Source: Nitrosospira multiformis
GTDB lineage: Bacteria; Pseudomonadota; Gammaproteobacteria; Burkholderiales; Nitrosomonadaceae
Direction of reading: 5' to 3'
NCBI RefSeq assembly: GCF_900110185.1
Contig: NZ_FOCT01000002.1
Span: 343,577 to 407,576 of the forward strand
Length of the DNA stretch: 64,000 nucleotides
How positions within the stretch are numbered: position 1 is the first letter of the stretch; each line of letters opens with the position of its first letter. Position numbers and translations under genes: made by a program. Shown piece by piece: positions 32,576 to 42,546 of the stretch. Under the pieces are notes generated by a model, which was given only the letters and a program-made list of their open reading frames with translations, did no database searches and was not told the origin of the DNA.

Positions 32576-33046
32576 CTAGAGCTCCGCCTTGAGGGATGTA
32601 AGCAGTTCCGCGTGCGCTTTTTCATCCACCTCGCGCCGGAGGATCTTGGCGGCCCCCGCCAGGGCCAGGTCCGCCACCTGCTGGCGCAAAACCTCCTTTG
32701 CGCGAAACACTTCCTGCTCCACCTCTGCCTTGGCGCCCACAAGAATGCGGTCACCCTCTTCTCTCGCGGCCACCTTGGCTTCATCCACGATCTCCGCGGC
32801 ACGCTTTTCCGCCTGCGCGATGATATCGGATGCTCGCTGCTTGGCCTCCCGGACGACGTCGCCTGAGCGTTGACTTGCCAGTTCGAGTTCGCGCTTGCCA
32901 CGCTCGCCCGCAGCCAAACCTTCAGCGATCGTTTTCTGACGATTCTCGATTGCGCGCATCAATGGAGGCCACACAAACCTGACCGTGAACCAGATGAAGA
33001 TGGCAAACGCCATTGCCTGGGAAATAAGCGTGAAGTTTATGTTCAT
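32576..33046 (-). CDS. atpF: ATP synthase subunit b
   Basis: The 156-residue protein has one N-terminal membrane segment (about 4-26, [21 protein letters not shown]) and a long charged amphipathic helix rich in Ala, Glu, Arg and Lys. This is the peripheral stator stalk of F-type ATP synthase. Length is typical for proteobacteria. Confidence 0.97.
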   Translation of the reverse strand: MNINFTLISQAMAFAIFIWFTVRFVWPPLMRAIENRQKTIAEGLAAGERGKRELELASQRSGDVVREAKQRASDIIAQAEKRAAEIVDEAKVAAREEGDRILVGAKAEVEQEVFRAKEVLRQQVADLALAGAAKILRREVDEKAHAELLTSLKAEL

Positions 33047-33083
33047 GGCTAGCCTCTGGGAATGATACCGGGAGCAATCACTA

Positions 33084-33389
<306 letters not shown>

Positions 33390-33409
33390 TTAAGAACAGC
33401 AGCGCAGAA

Positions 33410-34216
<807 letters not shown>

Positions 34217-34237
34217 TTATTTGCCTATCTCAACTGT

Positions 34238-34630
34238 TTATTGCTTTATTTGCGCAACCTTTGCATCATCCGTTACGAACAATGCCAGCCCGAAGATCAG
34301 AACCGTCAGTATGAAGGTCCCGATAAAGCCGACCGCAACAACATCCTTGTAGAGCGTCATCACGAGCCAGAGCAATGCAATTGTGATGACTATCTTTACC
34401 GCTTCTGCTTTCAGGGCCGTGATTAATATGCCGCCCGCAGTGGAGCCGCGAGACCTAGAGACAATTGCAGAAAACGTCGCTGCAGAAACAATGCTGACCA
34501 CACCGCCCAGAAAAGCTGAGGCTGCGCCGTGGAATCCCCATAACAAACCCAGCGTTAGCACCATCGCCAGTGTGACAATCAGTTGCCAACGCATGACAAC
34601 GCGTACCGGCTTGTTTCGTATCCAGGGCAT
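34238..34630 (-). CDS. atpI: ATP synthase assembly protein I
   Basis: The 130-residue protein has four predicted membrane segments (LIVTLAMVLTLGLLWGF; AFLGGVVSIVSAATFSAIV; AVKIVITIALLWLVMTLY; VGFIGTFILTVLIFGLALFV), matching the AtpI/ATP synthase I family that helps assemble the c-ring. It is the first gene of the atp operon, 21 bases before atpB. Confidence 0.9.
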   Translation of the reverse strand: MPWIRNKPVRVVMRWQLIVTLAMVLTLGLLWGFHGAASAFLGGVVSIVSAATFSAIVSRSRGSTAGGILITALKAEAVKIVITIALLWLVMTLYKDVVAVGFIGTFILTVLIFGLALFVTDDAKVAQIKQ

Positions 34631-35047
34631 TTGCTGAGCTTCGTCGGAAAGCGCCAGTCACAAAAACAGATGTTGAAAGTGACCTTAGCTCGTTGAACGT
34701 GTGTTCGTGGAAGACCTGATTTTAATTCAATTCCTTGGCCAGCACGGCTTGTTTCCTTCTTCCAGGTCTCCTGAATAATTAAATCCGGCTTGACCTATTT
34801 AAAACACGCGGATTCTAATCTGCTTGCGCACAACAGTCAATGGAAAGACCTCTTTTCATTCACGGAAACTCTGCAAAAAACTTAATATGGTGAAGACTTC
34901 ACCAGGATACGAGCATCGAGAGGTGGAATGCAGTTAAAAGTGGAAACACCGTTGAATCATCAATTGGTATTTACATTTCCTCCCACACTCGTTACGAGAA
35001 TACATGAAACGAGAGTTTCCCATGGTCAGACAAGGAAGGGAGGCAGA
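34631..35047. other. Divergent region upstream of atpI and a secreted-protein gene
   Basis: These 417 bases should hold the atp operon promoter (minus) and the promoter of the gene at 35048 (plus). A 17-base palindrome lies at 34888-34904. The frame of the plus-strand gene is open from 34928, but the better start is at 35048. No other gene is supported. Confidence 0.5.
34888..34904. promoter_or_regulatory. 17-base palindrome, candidate operator
   Basis: TGGTGAAG (34888-34895) and CTTCACCA (34897-34904) are exact reverse complements around a central A. It lies 143 bases upstream of the secreted-protein start and has the size and symmetry of a dimeric regulator site. No regulator is identified. 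Confidence 0.4.
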
Positions 35048-35989
35048 ATGAGAGATATTTATTTCCGGATTTTCACGCTTGCGCTTGCTGCCGGATTTGC
35101 TTTCACTTCCCACTCCTATGCGGGAGCAATCAATGTGTTATGGTACACGTATGCCGATCAGCGCTCGGAATACCGGCAGAAAATTTCGCAACTGGCAGAA
35201 ATCGTTCACACGCTCCCACAGGCTGATAGCATCGAGTGGAACCTGCGCTACTGGGGATCTTCTGATCCTGCACCGGATTTAGCCAGCTTTGATGTCCTTG
35301 TGATTGAAAGTGGCGAGGCTTTTCTTACTGGCCCTCCAATGGGGGAAGCGGCAGTTCCTGATTACACAGGCATTCTGGATAACCGGGTTGCTATAGAAGC
35401 TGCACGCGGAGATCGAACCTTCATTACTGCTTCGGATGCCGATTTTCACGCGATTCGCGGGGATACGGGAAACATATTGAACACCGCAGAAGACCAGGAC
35501 CACGGTGGCAGGTGCGTCCCGGCATTAACCTCGCCTGCCTGCTGGGACGGCGCTTTGGGTCACTTGGTCAACGCCGTCAACTGGGCAGGGAGCGGCAACG
35601 GACTTGGGATTGTCTCATTTCTGGATGGAGAGCACCCGGGATCATTCTGGTGGGCGCATGAAAATTCGTTCCTGCGAGACGAGCTCTACGGAAGTATCGA
35701 CTATTCCGGTTCCGATCAAACCCCCATCATCAACTCTGAACAGTCGGACTATTCCCTGAACTGTGGGCTCACTTCCAAGGGTCTCTCGAACTGGAAGAAT
35801 TCGTTTCATGCAACTTTTCGTCCCATCGACGGCTACACTCCTATTATTGATTCGAGTTTGAGGCCGAGCTCTGCCGTTGCGATTGCCGCCATCTTTTTGC
35901 CCCCAGCCCCTGAAGCCGAGTCATATCTGATGCTCTACCCTGAATACCTGAGCAAAGAATGCAACGAAGGTACCAAAGATGCTCGTTAG
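35048..35989 (+). CDS. Secreted protein with degenerate PEP-CTERM-like C terminus
   Basis: The start at MRDIYFRIFT is preferred because GGAAGGGAGGCAGA precedes it and a signal peptide follows (cut near SYAGA, about residue 25). The mature part of about 290 residues begins INVLWYTYADQ and resembles a ThuA/amidotransferase-like alpha/beta fold only loosely. Near the end PAPEAESYLMLY looks like the first half of a PEP-CTERM sorting signal (consensus PEPxxYAMLL), but the following hydrophobic helix and Arg cluster are replaced by YPEYLSKECNEGTKDAR. The natural function is unknown. It overlaps the converging gene by 4 bases. Confidence 0.75.
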   Translation: MRDIYFRIFTLALAAGFAFTSHSYAGAINVLWYTYADQRSEYRQKISQLAEIVHTLPQADSIEWNLRYWGSSDPAPDLASFDVLVIESGEAFLTGPPMGEAAVPDYTGILDNRVAIEAARGDRTFITASDADFHAIRGDTGNILNTAEDQDHGGRCVPALTSPACWDGALGHLVNAVNWAGSGNGLGIVSFLDGEHPGSFWWAHENSFLRDELYGSIDYSGSDQTPIINSEQSDYSLNCGLTSKGLSNWKNSFHATFRPIDGYTPIIDSSLRPSSAVAIAAIFLPPAPEAESYLMLYPEYLSKECNEGTKDAR

Positions 35990-36456
35990 GTCTCCTTATC
36001 CGGAGCCCGGTAAAATTCAACGAAAAAGCGGACAGGGCCTTGAGGTTCTACATTATGGAGAACTTCAGGCACAACTACTCCAACCGTTTCTGCCGACAGT
36101 TCCGTATCCACATTCAGCATACCGACGCGATAGCGAAGCTTCCCCGCTTCCACAATGATCTTCCCCCATACGCCGGTTTTGGTCGAGTGGTCTTTTCTCA
36201 ACGCTGCCGGCACCGTTTCCTCAGTGAAGACGGACGTCCGCTTGTATGGAACAAAGTAGTCGGGCAACTCGAACTGATCGCAGCGGACACAGTTAAGCGT
36301 CTTTCCTATCATCCCTTCGCGCCCCTGCTCGGAAGTGATCCAGGGCCGATTGATGAACGGCGGATCATGCCGCACATGCTGAGCGTGTCCGCAAGTCAGA
36401 ATTGCGATCGGATCTCCCTCACTATCGGTATCAAATCCTGTAATGGGTCTTTCCAT
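35986..36456 (-). CDS. DUF3565-DUF1971 two-domain protein
   Basis: With a start at MERPITGFDTDSEG the protein has 156 residues. Residues about 1-66 match DUF3565, with LTCGHAQHVRHDPPF and NCVRC, whose Cys and His could bind a metal. Residues about 70-150 match DUF1971 (TehB/YeaR-like cupin), with YKRTSVFTEETVPAALRKDH and TGVWGKIIVEAGKL. A longer start exists at 36504. DUF1971 proteins are linked to stress and tellurite responses, but no enzyme activity can be claimed. Confidence 0.8.
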   Translation of the reverse strand: MERPITGFDTDSEGDPIAILTCGHAQHVRHDPPFINRPWITSEQGREGMIGKTLNCVRCDQFELPDYFVPYKRTSVFTEETVPAALRKDHSTKTGVWGKIIVEAGKLRYRVGMLNVDTELSAETVGVVVPEVLHNVEPQGPVRFFVEFYRAPDKET

Positions 36457-36599
36457 AGATTGAGCAAATGGTCGTGGAAAACTTGACTTATATGAACTTC
36501 TCAAAGAAGAGAGAATTTCAGGCTTTCCCTCTGTTGCGCAGAAGCCATCATTAACTTCGAGGGTAAAGAAAAAACCAGGAGCCCCTATATGATCAGGCG

Positions 36600-37676
36600 T
36601 TAAACTGTTTCTCCAGTTTTCAGCATATTTCGCGCCATCAGAAGGGCGAATCGTAGCGGGCGTCTATCCCAGGGAGTAAAACGAGGTAGCTGATAGAGGT
36701 CGCTGCCTTTTCCCGCTGCTCCATGAGCAGTTGAGACTGCCGCGTCAAACCCCAGCTTCTTTACCATCCGGACGTGATCGGGCAGATAGTCTCTTCCCGG
36801 CTTCCCATTCGGGTAGGCAAAAAACTGCACTGGAGCGCGAATAATGCCCTCCAGCATCTCTTTGCCGGTAGCGATGTCAGCATAAGCTGCGCTGTTCTCC
36901 ATTTGTGCCAGGATGGGATGACTGGCGGTATGTCCACCTATTTCCATTCCTGCATTGTGCATCATCCTAACCTGCTCAGAGGTCATCATGAGATTGTCAG
37001 GCAGCATGACTGGAATTAACGCCGACATCGCCTCCCCGGTCCATTGCCGGGATTCAGAGGGCAGATACTTGAGCTTGCCCAATAATTGGTGAATAGTTTG
37101 ACGACGCTCGGGAACAGTTCCGATCGGAAACCTTCCTAAGCCCAAGCTGTCAAGATCCACGGTGCTTCCCGGCGCACGACGTATCAATTCTATCACGGTA
37201 TCATTGAACATCCGGCCCCCGTCAAGAAAACCGGTTGCCACGAAAAAAGTGGCAGGAATGCCACGTTTTTTCAGAATCGGCAAAGCGATTTCCGCATTAT
37301 CGGCATAACCGTCATCGAAAGTGACACAGGCAGCACGTGGAGGCAGCGTTCCATTATGGAGACCACGAATCGCCTCCCCGAGAGATATGACCCTGAAACA
37401 GGCCGCCAGCTGCTCCATCTCCTGATCAAAGGACTGCGCGTAGCACTCCTCCGGAAAAAGTGGATCCTGACAGGGCAACACCCGATGATAAATCAGTATG
37501 GACAGGCGAGCGCGCCGACCCCCGGGGGAAAGCAGATGCAACATTGCATGGCCCGTCAGCAGTGGCCAAAGTGCCGTACGGTCTACCGAGTCGTTCACAA
37601 GGTTACACACAGGGTTATATTTAGGGATCCTCATGGGAGAAAAAACCGGAGGGCGAGCAGAGAGTTTGTAGGGCAA
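36600..37676 (-). CDS. Polysaccharide deacetylase family protein
   Basis: The 358-residue protein (TTG start; an ATG at 37634 gives 344) has the NodB domain: TFDDGYADN (metal Asp pair), GIPATFFVATGFL, GGHTASHPIL (metal His pair) and FFAYPNGKPGRDY. It probably removes N-acetyl groups from a polymer or lipid-linked sugar. A deacetylase of this type is a regular member of exosortase-A associated EPS loci. It lies 26 bases after the ligase gene and probably shares its transcript. Confidence 0.9.
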   Translation of the reverse strand: MPYKLSARPPVFSPMRIPKYNPVCNLVNDSVDRTALWPLLTGHAMLHLLSPGGRRARLSILIYHRVLPCQDPLFPEECYAQSFDQEMEQLAACFRVISLGEAIRGLHNGTLPPRAACVTFDDGYADNAEIALPILKKRGIPATFFVATGFLDGGRMFNDTVIELIRRAPGSTVDLDSLGLGRFPIGTVPERRQTIHQLLGKLKYLPSESRQWTGEAMSALIPVMLPDNLMMTSEQVRMMHNAGMEIGGHTASHPILAQMENSAAYADIATGKEMLEGIIRAPVQFFAYPNGKPGRDYLPDHVRMVKKLGFDAAVSTAHGAAGKGSDLYQLPRFTPWDRRPLRFALLMARNMLKTGETV

Positions 37677-37702
37677 TGACTCTTCGACTCTTCTCTCATA
37701 TC

Positions 37703-39043
37703 CTAGCCTGAATCCCCCGCAACCGGCTGCGATTGAGAGGGATTCAGTTGCCCAAACTGTGGGGGAGAGCCGGGGGCTTTTGCAGTGACTGCCGCCGAGG
37801 CTTTTTGCTTGAGTTCTTTTTCCACCAGAACACGCATTGCAACCATTGCCCCCATGAGATAGTAGGGAACGTCAAAATAAAGAAGGCTAAGGAAAGCTCC
37901 TCCGGTAGCAAAGCCGATAAGAGATACCTGAATCATCGTTGCCAGATTGGAAGCCCATCTGTACTCTTCGAGCTTTCTCGTGTTGCGTATAATCCATGAA
38001 CCGGTTCGCCAAGTGAGCCATGCGAGCAGCAAGTAAAGCCCCAGCCCGACAAAACCATGCTCACCGAGCGCCTGAAAATAAATGCTGTGAGCAGCGTGCA
38101 CATCTTCAGGATTGGGGGCGTAAGCGTAGAACATTTCAGGGGTAATAATCTCGAAACCACCCCCGGTGAGCGGCCGAGCCTTGGCAAGATTGTAGGCCAT
38201 CCACCAGGCATTGAAACGGCCCTGAACCGACCCGTCCTCTTCATAGGTATTGATGCTGTCCATTCTTTGAGACCACTGCTCAGGCATGAATGCCAGTAAA
38301 GGAGGGATAGCCATAGCTCCCAACAACGCGAGGCCAAGCTTTTGGCGACTCTTGAGCCATAGGAATATTCCCATTGCCACAATGGCCAGCAGAGCGCCCC
38401 GTGAATAGGAGCCGAGCGCTGCAACCGCACATAGAAGCATGGCAACTGTAAACGCGTGCCGAGCCCAGGGTTTCTGCACGGTGATTTGAAGATAGTGCAT
38501 CAGGGGAATAGTCATGATGAGTGCGAGAGCGATTTCATTGTTTCCTCCAATGAAGGTACTTTGAGGTCCCCACACCATATCAACCCCTCCCCCTTTCAGC
38601 GTAAAAACGCCTCCCTTGACTCCGTAATATCCCAGCGAGATAACTATTATCCAGATGAGAAGCTCGATATGTTTTTTTGTCTTGATGAGCATGAAGATCA
38701 CAAAAGTCATCAGCATGATCTTCATCACCTTGTTCCACTGGGTGTATATTTCATCTGGATAAATAGCAAAGATCGAGGTCACATTCATCCAGAGAACGAA
38801 GGCTATGAAAACCCAAGTGATCGAGGTTCGGGGCAAATTTTTCGGCTCTTTGGTAAATAGAAGAGTTATTAACGTGACCGCTGCAATAATAGCCGCGAAC
38901 GGAAAGCTAGTAGCAAACCCCCACCCTTGAGTATGGGGATTCATTACACTGATCCAGACCCACATCAAAGCGCCTATATATGGCCTTGTAAAGATTAGCG
39001 GCAGGAAGCCAAAGACAATAAGGGTAACAAGAATGTCTCTCAT
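37703..39043 (-). CDS. Exosortase-A-associated O-antigen ligase/polymerase-like protein
   Basis: This 446-residue membrane protein has about ten hydrophobic segments. The start MRDILVTLIVFGFLPLIFTR with PYIGALMWVWISVMNPH next, and the stretch GPQSTFIGGNNEIALAL, match the family annotated as probable O-glycosylation ligase, exosortase A-associated (TIGR03097). The large periplasmic loop has GRFNAWWMAYNLAKARPLTG and HAAHSIYFQALGEHG, as in Wzy/WaaL enzymes. It probably polymerises or ligates the polysaccharide in the periplasm. Confidence 0.88.
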   Translation of the reverse strand: MRDILVTLIVFGFLPLIFTRPYIGALMWVWISVMNPHTQGWGFATSFPFAAIIAAVTLITLLFTKEPKNLPRTSITWVFIAFVLWMNVTSIFAIYPDEIYTQWNKVMKIMLMTFVIFMLIKTKKHIELLIWIIVISLGYYGVKGGVFTLKGGGVDMVWGPQSTFIGGNNEIALALIMTIPLMHYLQITVQKPWARHAFTVAMLLCAVAALGSYSRGALLAIVAMGIFLWLKSRQKLGLALLGAMAIPPLLAFMPEQWSQRMDSINTYEEDGSVQGRFNAWWMAYNLAKARPLTGGGFEIITPEMFYAYAPNPEDVHAAHSIYFQALGEHGFVGLGLYLLLAWLTWRTGSWIIRNTRKLEEYRWASNLATMIQVSLIGFATGGAFLSLLYFDVPYYLMGAMVAMRVLVEKELKQKASAAVTAKAPGSPPQFGQLNPSQSQPVAGDSG

Positions 39044-39149
39044 GTTTACAGATCAAGATTTTGAAGCATCGTCTTTATTGAACCCATGATATGCCCGATT
39101 GGCGGGTTCTATTTATCAGCGCTAGTTGATCGACTAATCAACAGAACGG

Positions 39150-39809
39150 CTAGTGATCGCTAATGATCCTTGGTCCGATTCCCGGCCTGGTTTCATCAGT
39201 ACTGCTCAGTCCTTCCCTGAAAACGTTACGCTGCTCTAGATATCTAATTACTTTCGCGACACAATCCTCAAGCCCCAACTCGCCCGTTCTGACTATCAGC
39301 TCAGGACTGACAGGAGTCTCATAGGGCGACGATATCCCCGTGAATTCCTTGACCTCGCCCGCCCGAGCCCGTTTATAAAGTCCTTTCACATCGCGCTGCT
39401 CACATACTGCGAGACTGGCCTCGCAAAAAATCTCGATGAAATCCCCATGAGGAAAAATACTGCGTGCCTTTTGCCGGTCAGCTCGAAAAGGTGAAATAAA
39501 AGCGGTCATTGCTATCACGCCCGACTCGACCAGAAGCCTCGCTGCCTCACTTATGCGGCGAATATTCTCGGAACGATCTTCCACGGAAAATCCCAGATCG
39601 GAGCATAAACCTTGACGCACATTATCCCCGTCAAGTACGAACGTGCGGCAGCCCAACTGGTAAAGCTTTTCCTCCACCGCATGAGCCAACGTCGATTTGC
39701 CAGAACCGGAAAGCCCTGTAAACCAAAGGACCGCTGATCGGTGCACGTTCAACCTCTCCCGGTGCGCCCGAGTAATGGTGGCGTTATGCCATACAGTATT
39801 GGTATTCAT
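39150..39809 (-). CDS. cysC: Adenylylsulfate (APS) kinase
   Basis: The 219-residue protein has the P-loop [19 protein letters not shown], the [15 protein letters not shown] block and FISPFRADR. It phosphorylates APS to PAPS, the sulfate donor for sulfotransferases. It carries a C-terminal extension of about 25 residues. Standing inside a polysaccharide locus, divergent from a sulfotransferase gene, it more likely serves polymer sulfation than cysteine synthesis. Confidence 0.95.
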   Translation of the reverse strand: MNTNTVWHNATITRAHRERLNVHRSAVLWFTGLSGSGKSTLAHAVEEKLYQLGCRTFVLDGDNVRQGLCSDLGFSVEDRSENIRRISEAARLLVESGVIAMTAFISPFRADRQKARSIFPHGDFIEIFCEASLAVCEQRDVKGLYKRARAGEVKEFTGISSPYETPVSPELIVRTGELGLEDCVAKVIRYLEQRNVFREGLSSTDETRPGIGPRIISDH

Positions 39810-40325
39810 ATTCCGATCTCAGATTCCGATTTTTGGATAAACCGAATTATATCGGCAGCGATTCGGATTTATATCTGGACCGAAGTACAAGATACAGAAG
39901 AACAGGAGCGTAGTCGGTAACTTCCCAGTGATCAGTTTGTCAAGATCCAGGATTAGAGGAAACCTTTGTTGATGGAAGTCTTTAGAGCTTGCCGGTCGCA
40001 TTCTGAGCTGATTACGACAGAAACCGCACAAAAAATGAAGCGAACACAAGTGTGTTCAAGTAATTATGGCAGCAAGCCGTTAGGTCTACAACTTCGAATT
40101 ATCGATTGCTTTCAACCCTTTCATTACTTGCTCGCTTCCTTGTCCTGGCCGACTTTCGAAGAAGAACGACACGTGGCATAAAATCCCATAAAATCTGGAT
40201 TTACCACCCATTGGTCGTTCAGCAGGCAAGGATTGGCTGTTTCAAATAGTTTCTATAACGAACGTTTCATGCCGCAAATATATCCGGACCCTCACAGGAA
40301 CAGGGATGAAAACAAGGGAGATCGA
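39810..40325. other. Divergent intergenic region between cysC and the sulfotransferase
   Basis: About 515 bases without a supported gene. The frame of the sulfotransferase is open back to 40233 but lacks a ribosome site there. The region should hold two divergent promoters; no operator was recognised. Confidence 0.5.
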
Positions 40326-41324
40326 GTGAAAGATAATGCTGCGTTGATCATCCTCGGAATGCACCGTAGCGGCACATCATTGTTAACGGGACTCCTGGGT
40401 CAGGTTGGGGTGAGGATGGGGCGCAGTCTGTACGCTCCTCAAAAAGGCGTAAACGAGAAAGGCTTCTGGGAGCACGAGGATATCGTCGATACGCATGACG
40501 AACTGCTTCTGCACCTGCGTTCGCAATGGGATGACTTGTTGCCTTTGAAGGACAAGTGGTGGGAAGACGAGGCGGTTCAGCCGTATGTCGCCCGCCTCCA
40601 AAGCCTCGTGAAACGGGATTTTTCGGAGACCTCTGTGTGGGCATTGAAGGATCCCCGGATGTGCCGACTGCTGCCATTGTGGATGCCCATACTCGAAGCG
40701 CGGCAGATCAGGCCAATTTTTATTTCCATGAACCGGAACCCGTTCGAGGTCATCGCATCCTTGCAAAAACGCGATCGGTTCTCACGGGAAAAGGCGCTGG
40801 TCTTGTGGCTGAGCCACACGTTGTCCGCTGAGTCGTATTCAAGGGGACAATCCCGGATTTTCATCGACTTCGACCAAGTAGTGACTGATCCGGGCCGGGT
40901 ACTGCAAACAATAGAACGGGAGGCTGGCATTACCTTCCCCATACCTATAAACGAAGCAAACGAGAAAATTGAGGGATTTGTTTCTCCTGATCTCCGTCAT
41001 CACAAATTCGACAAAACCGCCGCCGAAGCAAAACGATACCAGGGGCTTGAATTAATGGCTTATGAGCTGTACAGCGCCCTCAGTGAAAAAGCTGCTGAAA
41101 GCGGAGGCTCCTATAGCGAGAATCTGGATGAGCGGATTGACAGAGTCGCGGCGGATTTTGCCTCTTATCAGAAAAAATGGAATCCGGAGTTGATTGAGCA
41201 GATCCGTTATCTCAACCAGGAGCATGCCGACTATCGGATCAAATTTTTCCGCATTTACCGATCGTTGAGCTGGTTGCTGGCCAAACCTTTCTGGCTGATC
41301 GAAAAAGTATTACGCAAGTACTGA
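40326..41324 (+). CDS. Sulfotransferase
   Basis: The GTG at 40326 is preferred because AAGGGAG lies 5 bases before it and the domain begins at once (AALIILGMHRSGTSLLTG). The frame is open upstream from TTG 40233. The 332-residue protein has the 5'-phosphosulfate loop GMHRSGTS and the 3'-phosphate binding region around FISMNRNPFEVIASLQKRD. It should transfer sulfate from PAPS to a sugar hydroxyl. The C-terminal part (about 265-332) is helical and basic. Divergent cysC would supply PAPS. Confidence 0.85.
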   Translation: MKDNAALIILGMHRSGTSLLTGLLGQVGVRMGRSLYAPQKGVNEKGFWEHEDIVDTHDELLLHLRSQWDDLLPLKDKWWEDEAVQPYVARLQSLVKRDFSETSVWALKDPRMCRLLPLWMPILEARQIRPIFISMNRNPFEVIASLQKRDRFSREKALVLWLSHTLSAESYSRGQSRIFIDFDQVVTDPGRVLQTIEREAGITFPIPINEANEKIEGFVSPDLRHHKFDKTAAEAKRYQGLELMAYELYSALSEKAAESGGSYSENLDERIDRVAADFASYQKKWNPELIEQIRYLNQEHADYRIKFFRIYRSLSWLLAKPFWLIEKVLRKY

Positions 41325-41327
41325 TCC

Positions 41328-42266
41328 TCACCACTTCGGCCGCCAGCCTAGGAGCCCTGCGGGGATATAGGCAAGGGTTTTCAGATTGGCAGGATGTTTC
41401 AGCCAGGCCCTCCATAACGAGTGCATGGCGAGCCTCAAGTTGTTGGATACAAGATGTTTCAGTCCAAATTCCATCTGGTAGCGAGCGATGTTTTGCATGA
41501 ACTGCCGTCTTGAAATGCATCGACCATCGCGACTGCATAACCCCCATCTTGCAGCGGCAGCTCGCAGCAGCACGGTCCGATAGTCGATCTCTCTGGCAAG
41601 ACGATTTCCTTGTTTAGGATGCTGGCGGTATAAAGTGAGTCCTTTATTCAGCTTGATAACCGGATATTCCCGCGAAATGCGCAGCCAGAGGTCCCAGTCT
41701 TCGCTATAGGGAAGAGATTCATCGTAAGCGCCGCATTTATCGAATACCTCGGCGCGTATCAATGCAGCGCTGGTCAGAATCCAGCAATCGAGTAGAAGCA
41801 GATGATATATCCATCCGGAAAATTCCTCGTCTATCCCCCCAGGCATTTTTTCTATATTGAAGCTCTCCGGATCGGGAAATACGCCCTCTTCGTCGGGATG
41901 CCACCAGACAAACGTACTGTAGATGAGACCTACGTCCGGATGCGAAAACATTTGCTCCAGCTGCAGCGCCAGCTTCTCGGGAAACCAGTAGTCGTCATGA
42001 TCCATGAGGCAGATATAGCTTCCCGCTGCCTCCCGGATTCCATAATTGCGCGCTGCGCAAACCCCCGAATTGGACTGCGACAGGAGCCGGACAGGAGCAC
42101 CATATGAAGTGACGATTTCCCGCGTGCGATCAGTGGAGCCGTCGTCAACTACGATGACCTCCACATTCTTGAAGGTCTGGTTAAGGATACTATCGATTGT
42201 CTCGGCTATGTATGCCTCGCAGTTATAAGTGGGTATAACGACCGAAACCGTCGGATTCATTGTCAT
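41328..42266 (-). CDS. Family 2 glycosyltransferase
   Basis: The 312-residue GT-A protein starts with VSVVIPTYNCEAYIAETIDS and has VVDDGSTDRT and the metal-binding DHDD. Later regions include SEDWDLWLRISR, the usual acceptor-side block of this family. It adds a sugar to the growing repeat unit on the cytoplasmic side; donor and acceptor are unknown. It converges with the sulfotransferase (3-base gap). Confidence 0.92.
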   Translation of the reverse strand: MTMNPTVSVVIPTYNCEAYIAETIDSILNQTFKNVEVIVVDDGSTDRTREIVTSYGAPVRLLSQSNSGVCAARNYGIREAAGSYICLMDHDDYWFPEKLALQLEQMFSHPDVGLIYSTFVWWHPDEEGVFPDPESFNIEKMPGGIDEEFSGWIYHLLLLDCWILTSAALIRAEVFDKCGAYDESLPYSEDWDLWLRISREYPVIKLNKGLTLYRQHPKQGNRLAREIDYRTVLLRAAAARWGLCSRDGRCISRRQFMQNIARYQMEFGLKHLVSNNLRLAMHSLWRAWLKHPANLKTLAYIPAGLLGWRPKW

Positions 42267-42546
42267 GCTGATTATTAGGATCAGGAAAAAGGCCCGGGAG
42301 TAGCCTATGAAGAATCTGGGAATTGGTGGCAGACTGAGGCAAATCTTATTAGATTGGTATCGATATTATAAGCAGGATAAGCGGCAGTATTCGCTCCTTT
42401 TTAGCCAGCAAGTCCGGTATTATGCTGAGCTATTATTCCGGTCATTCGTTACTTGAGCACCATGAAACGGCGCAAAGGGAACAGTACCAACGGACGCAGA
42501 GGCAAACATGTGGAAACGACAATACAACAAATAAAACCATACAACT

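Noticed and set aside
40233..40325. TTG-initiated N-terminal extension of the sulfotransferase
   Set aside because: No proper ribosome site at TTG, while the GTG at 40326 has AAGGGAG at good spacing and the domain begins there.
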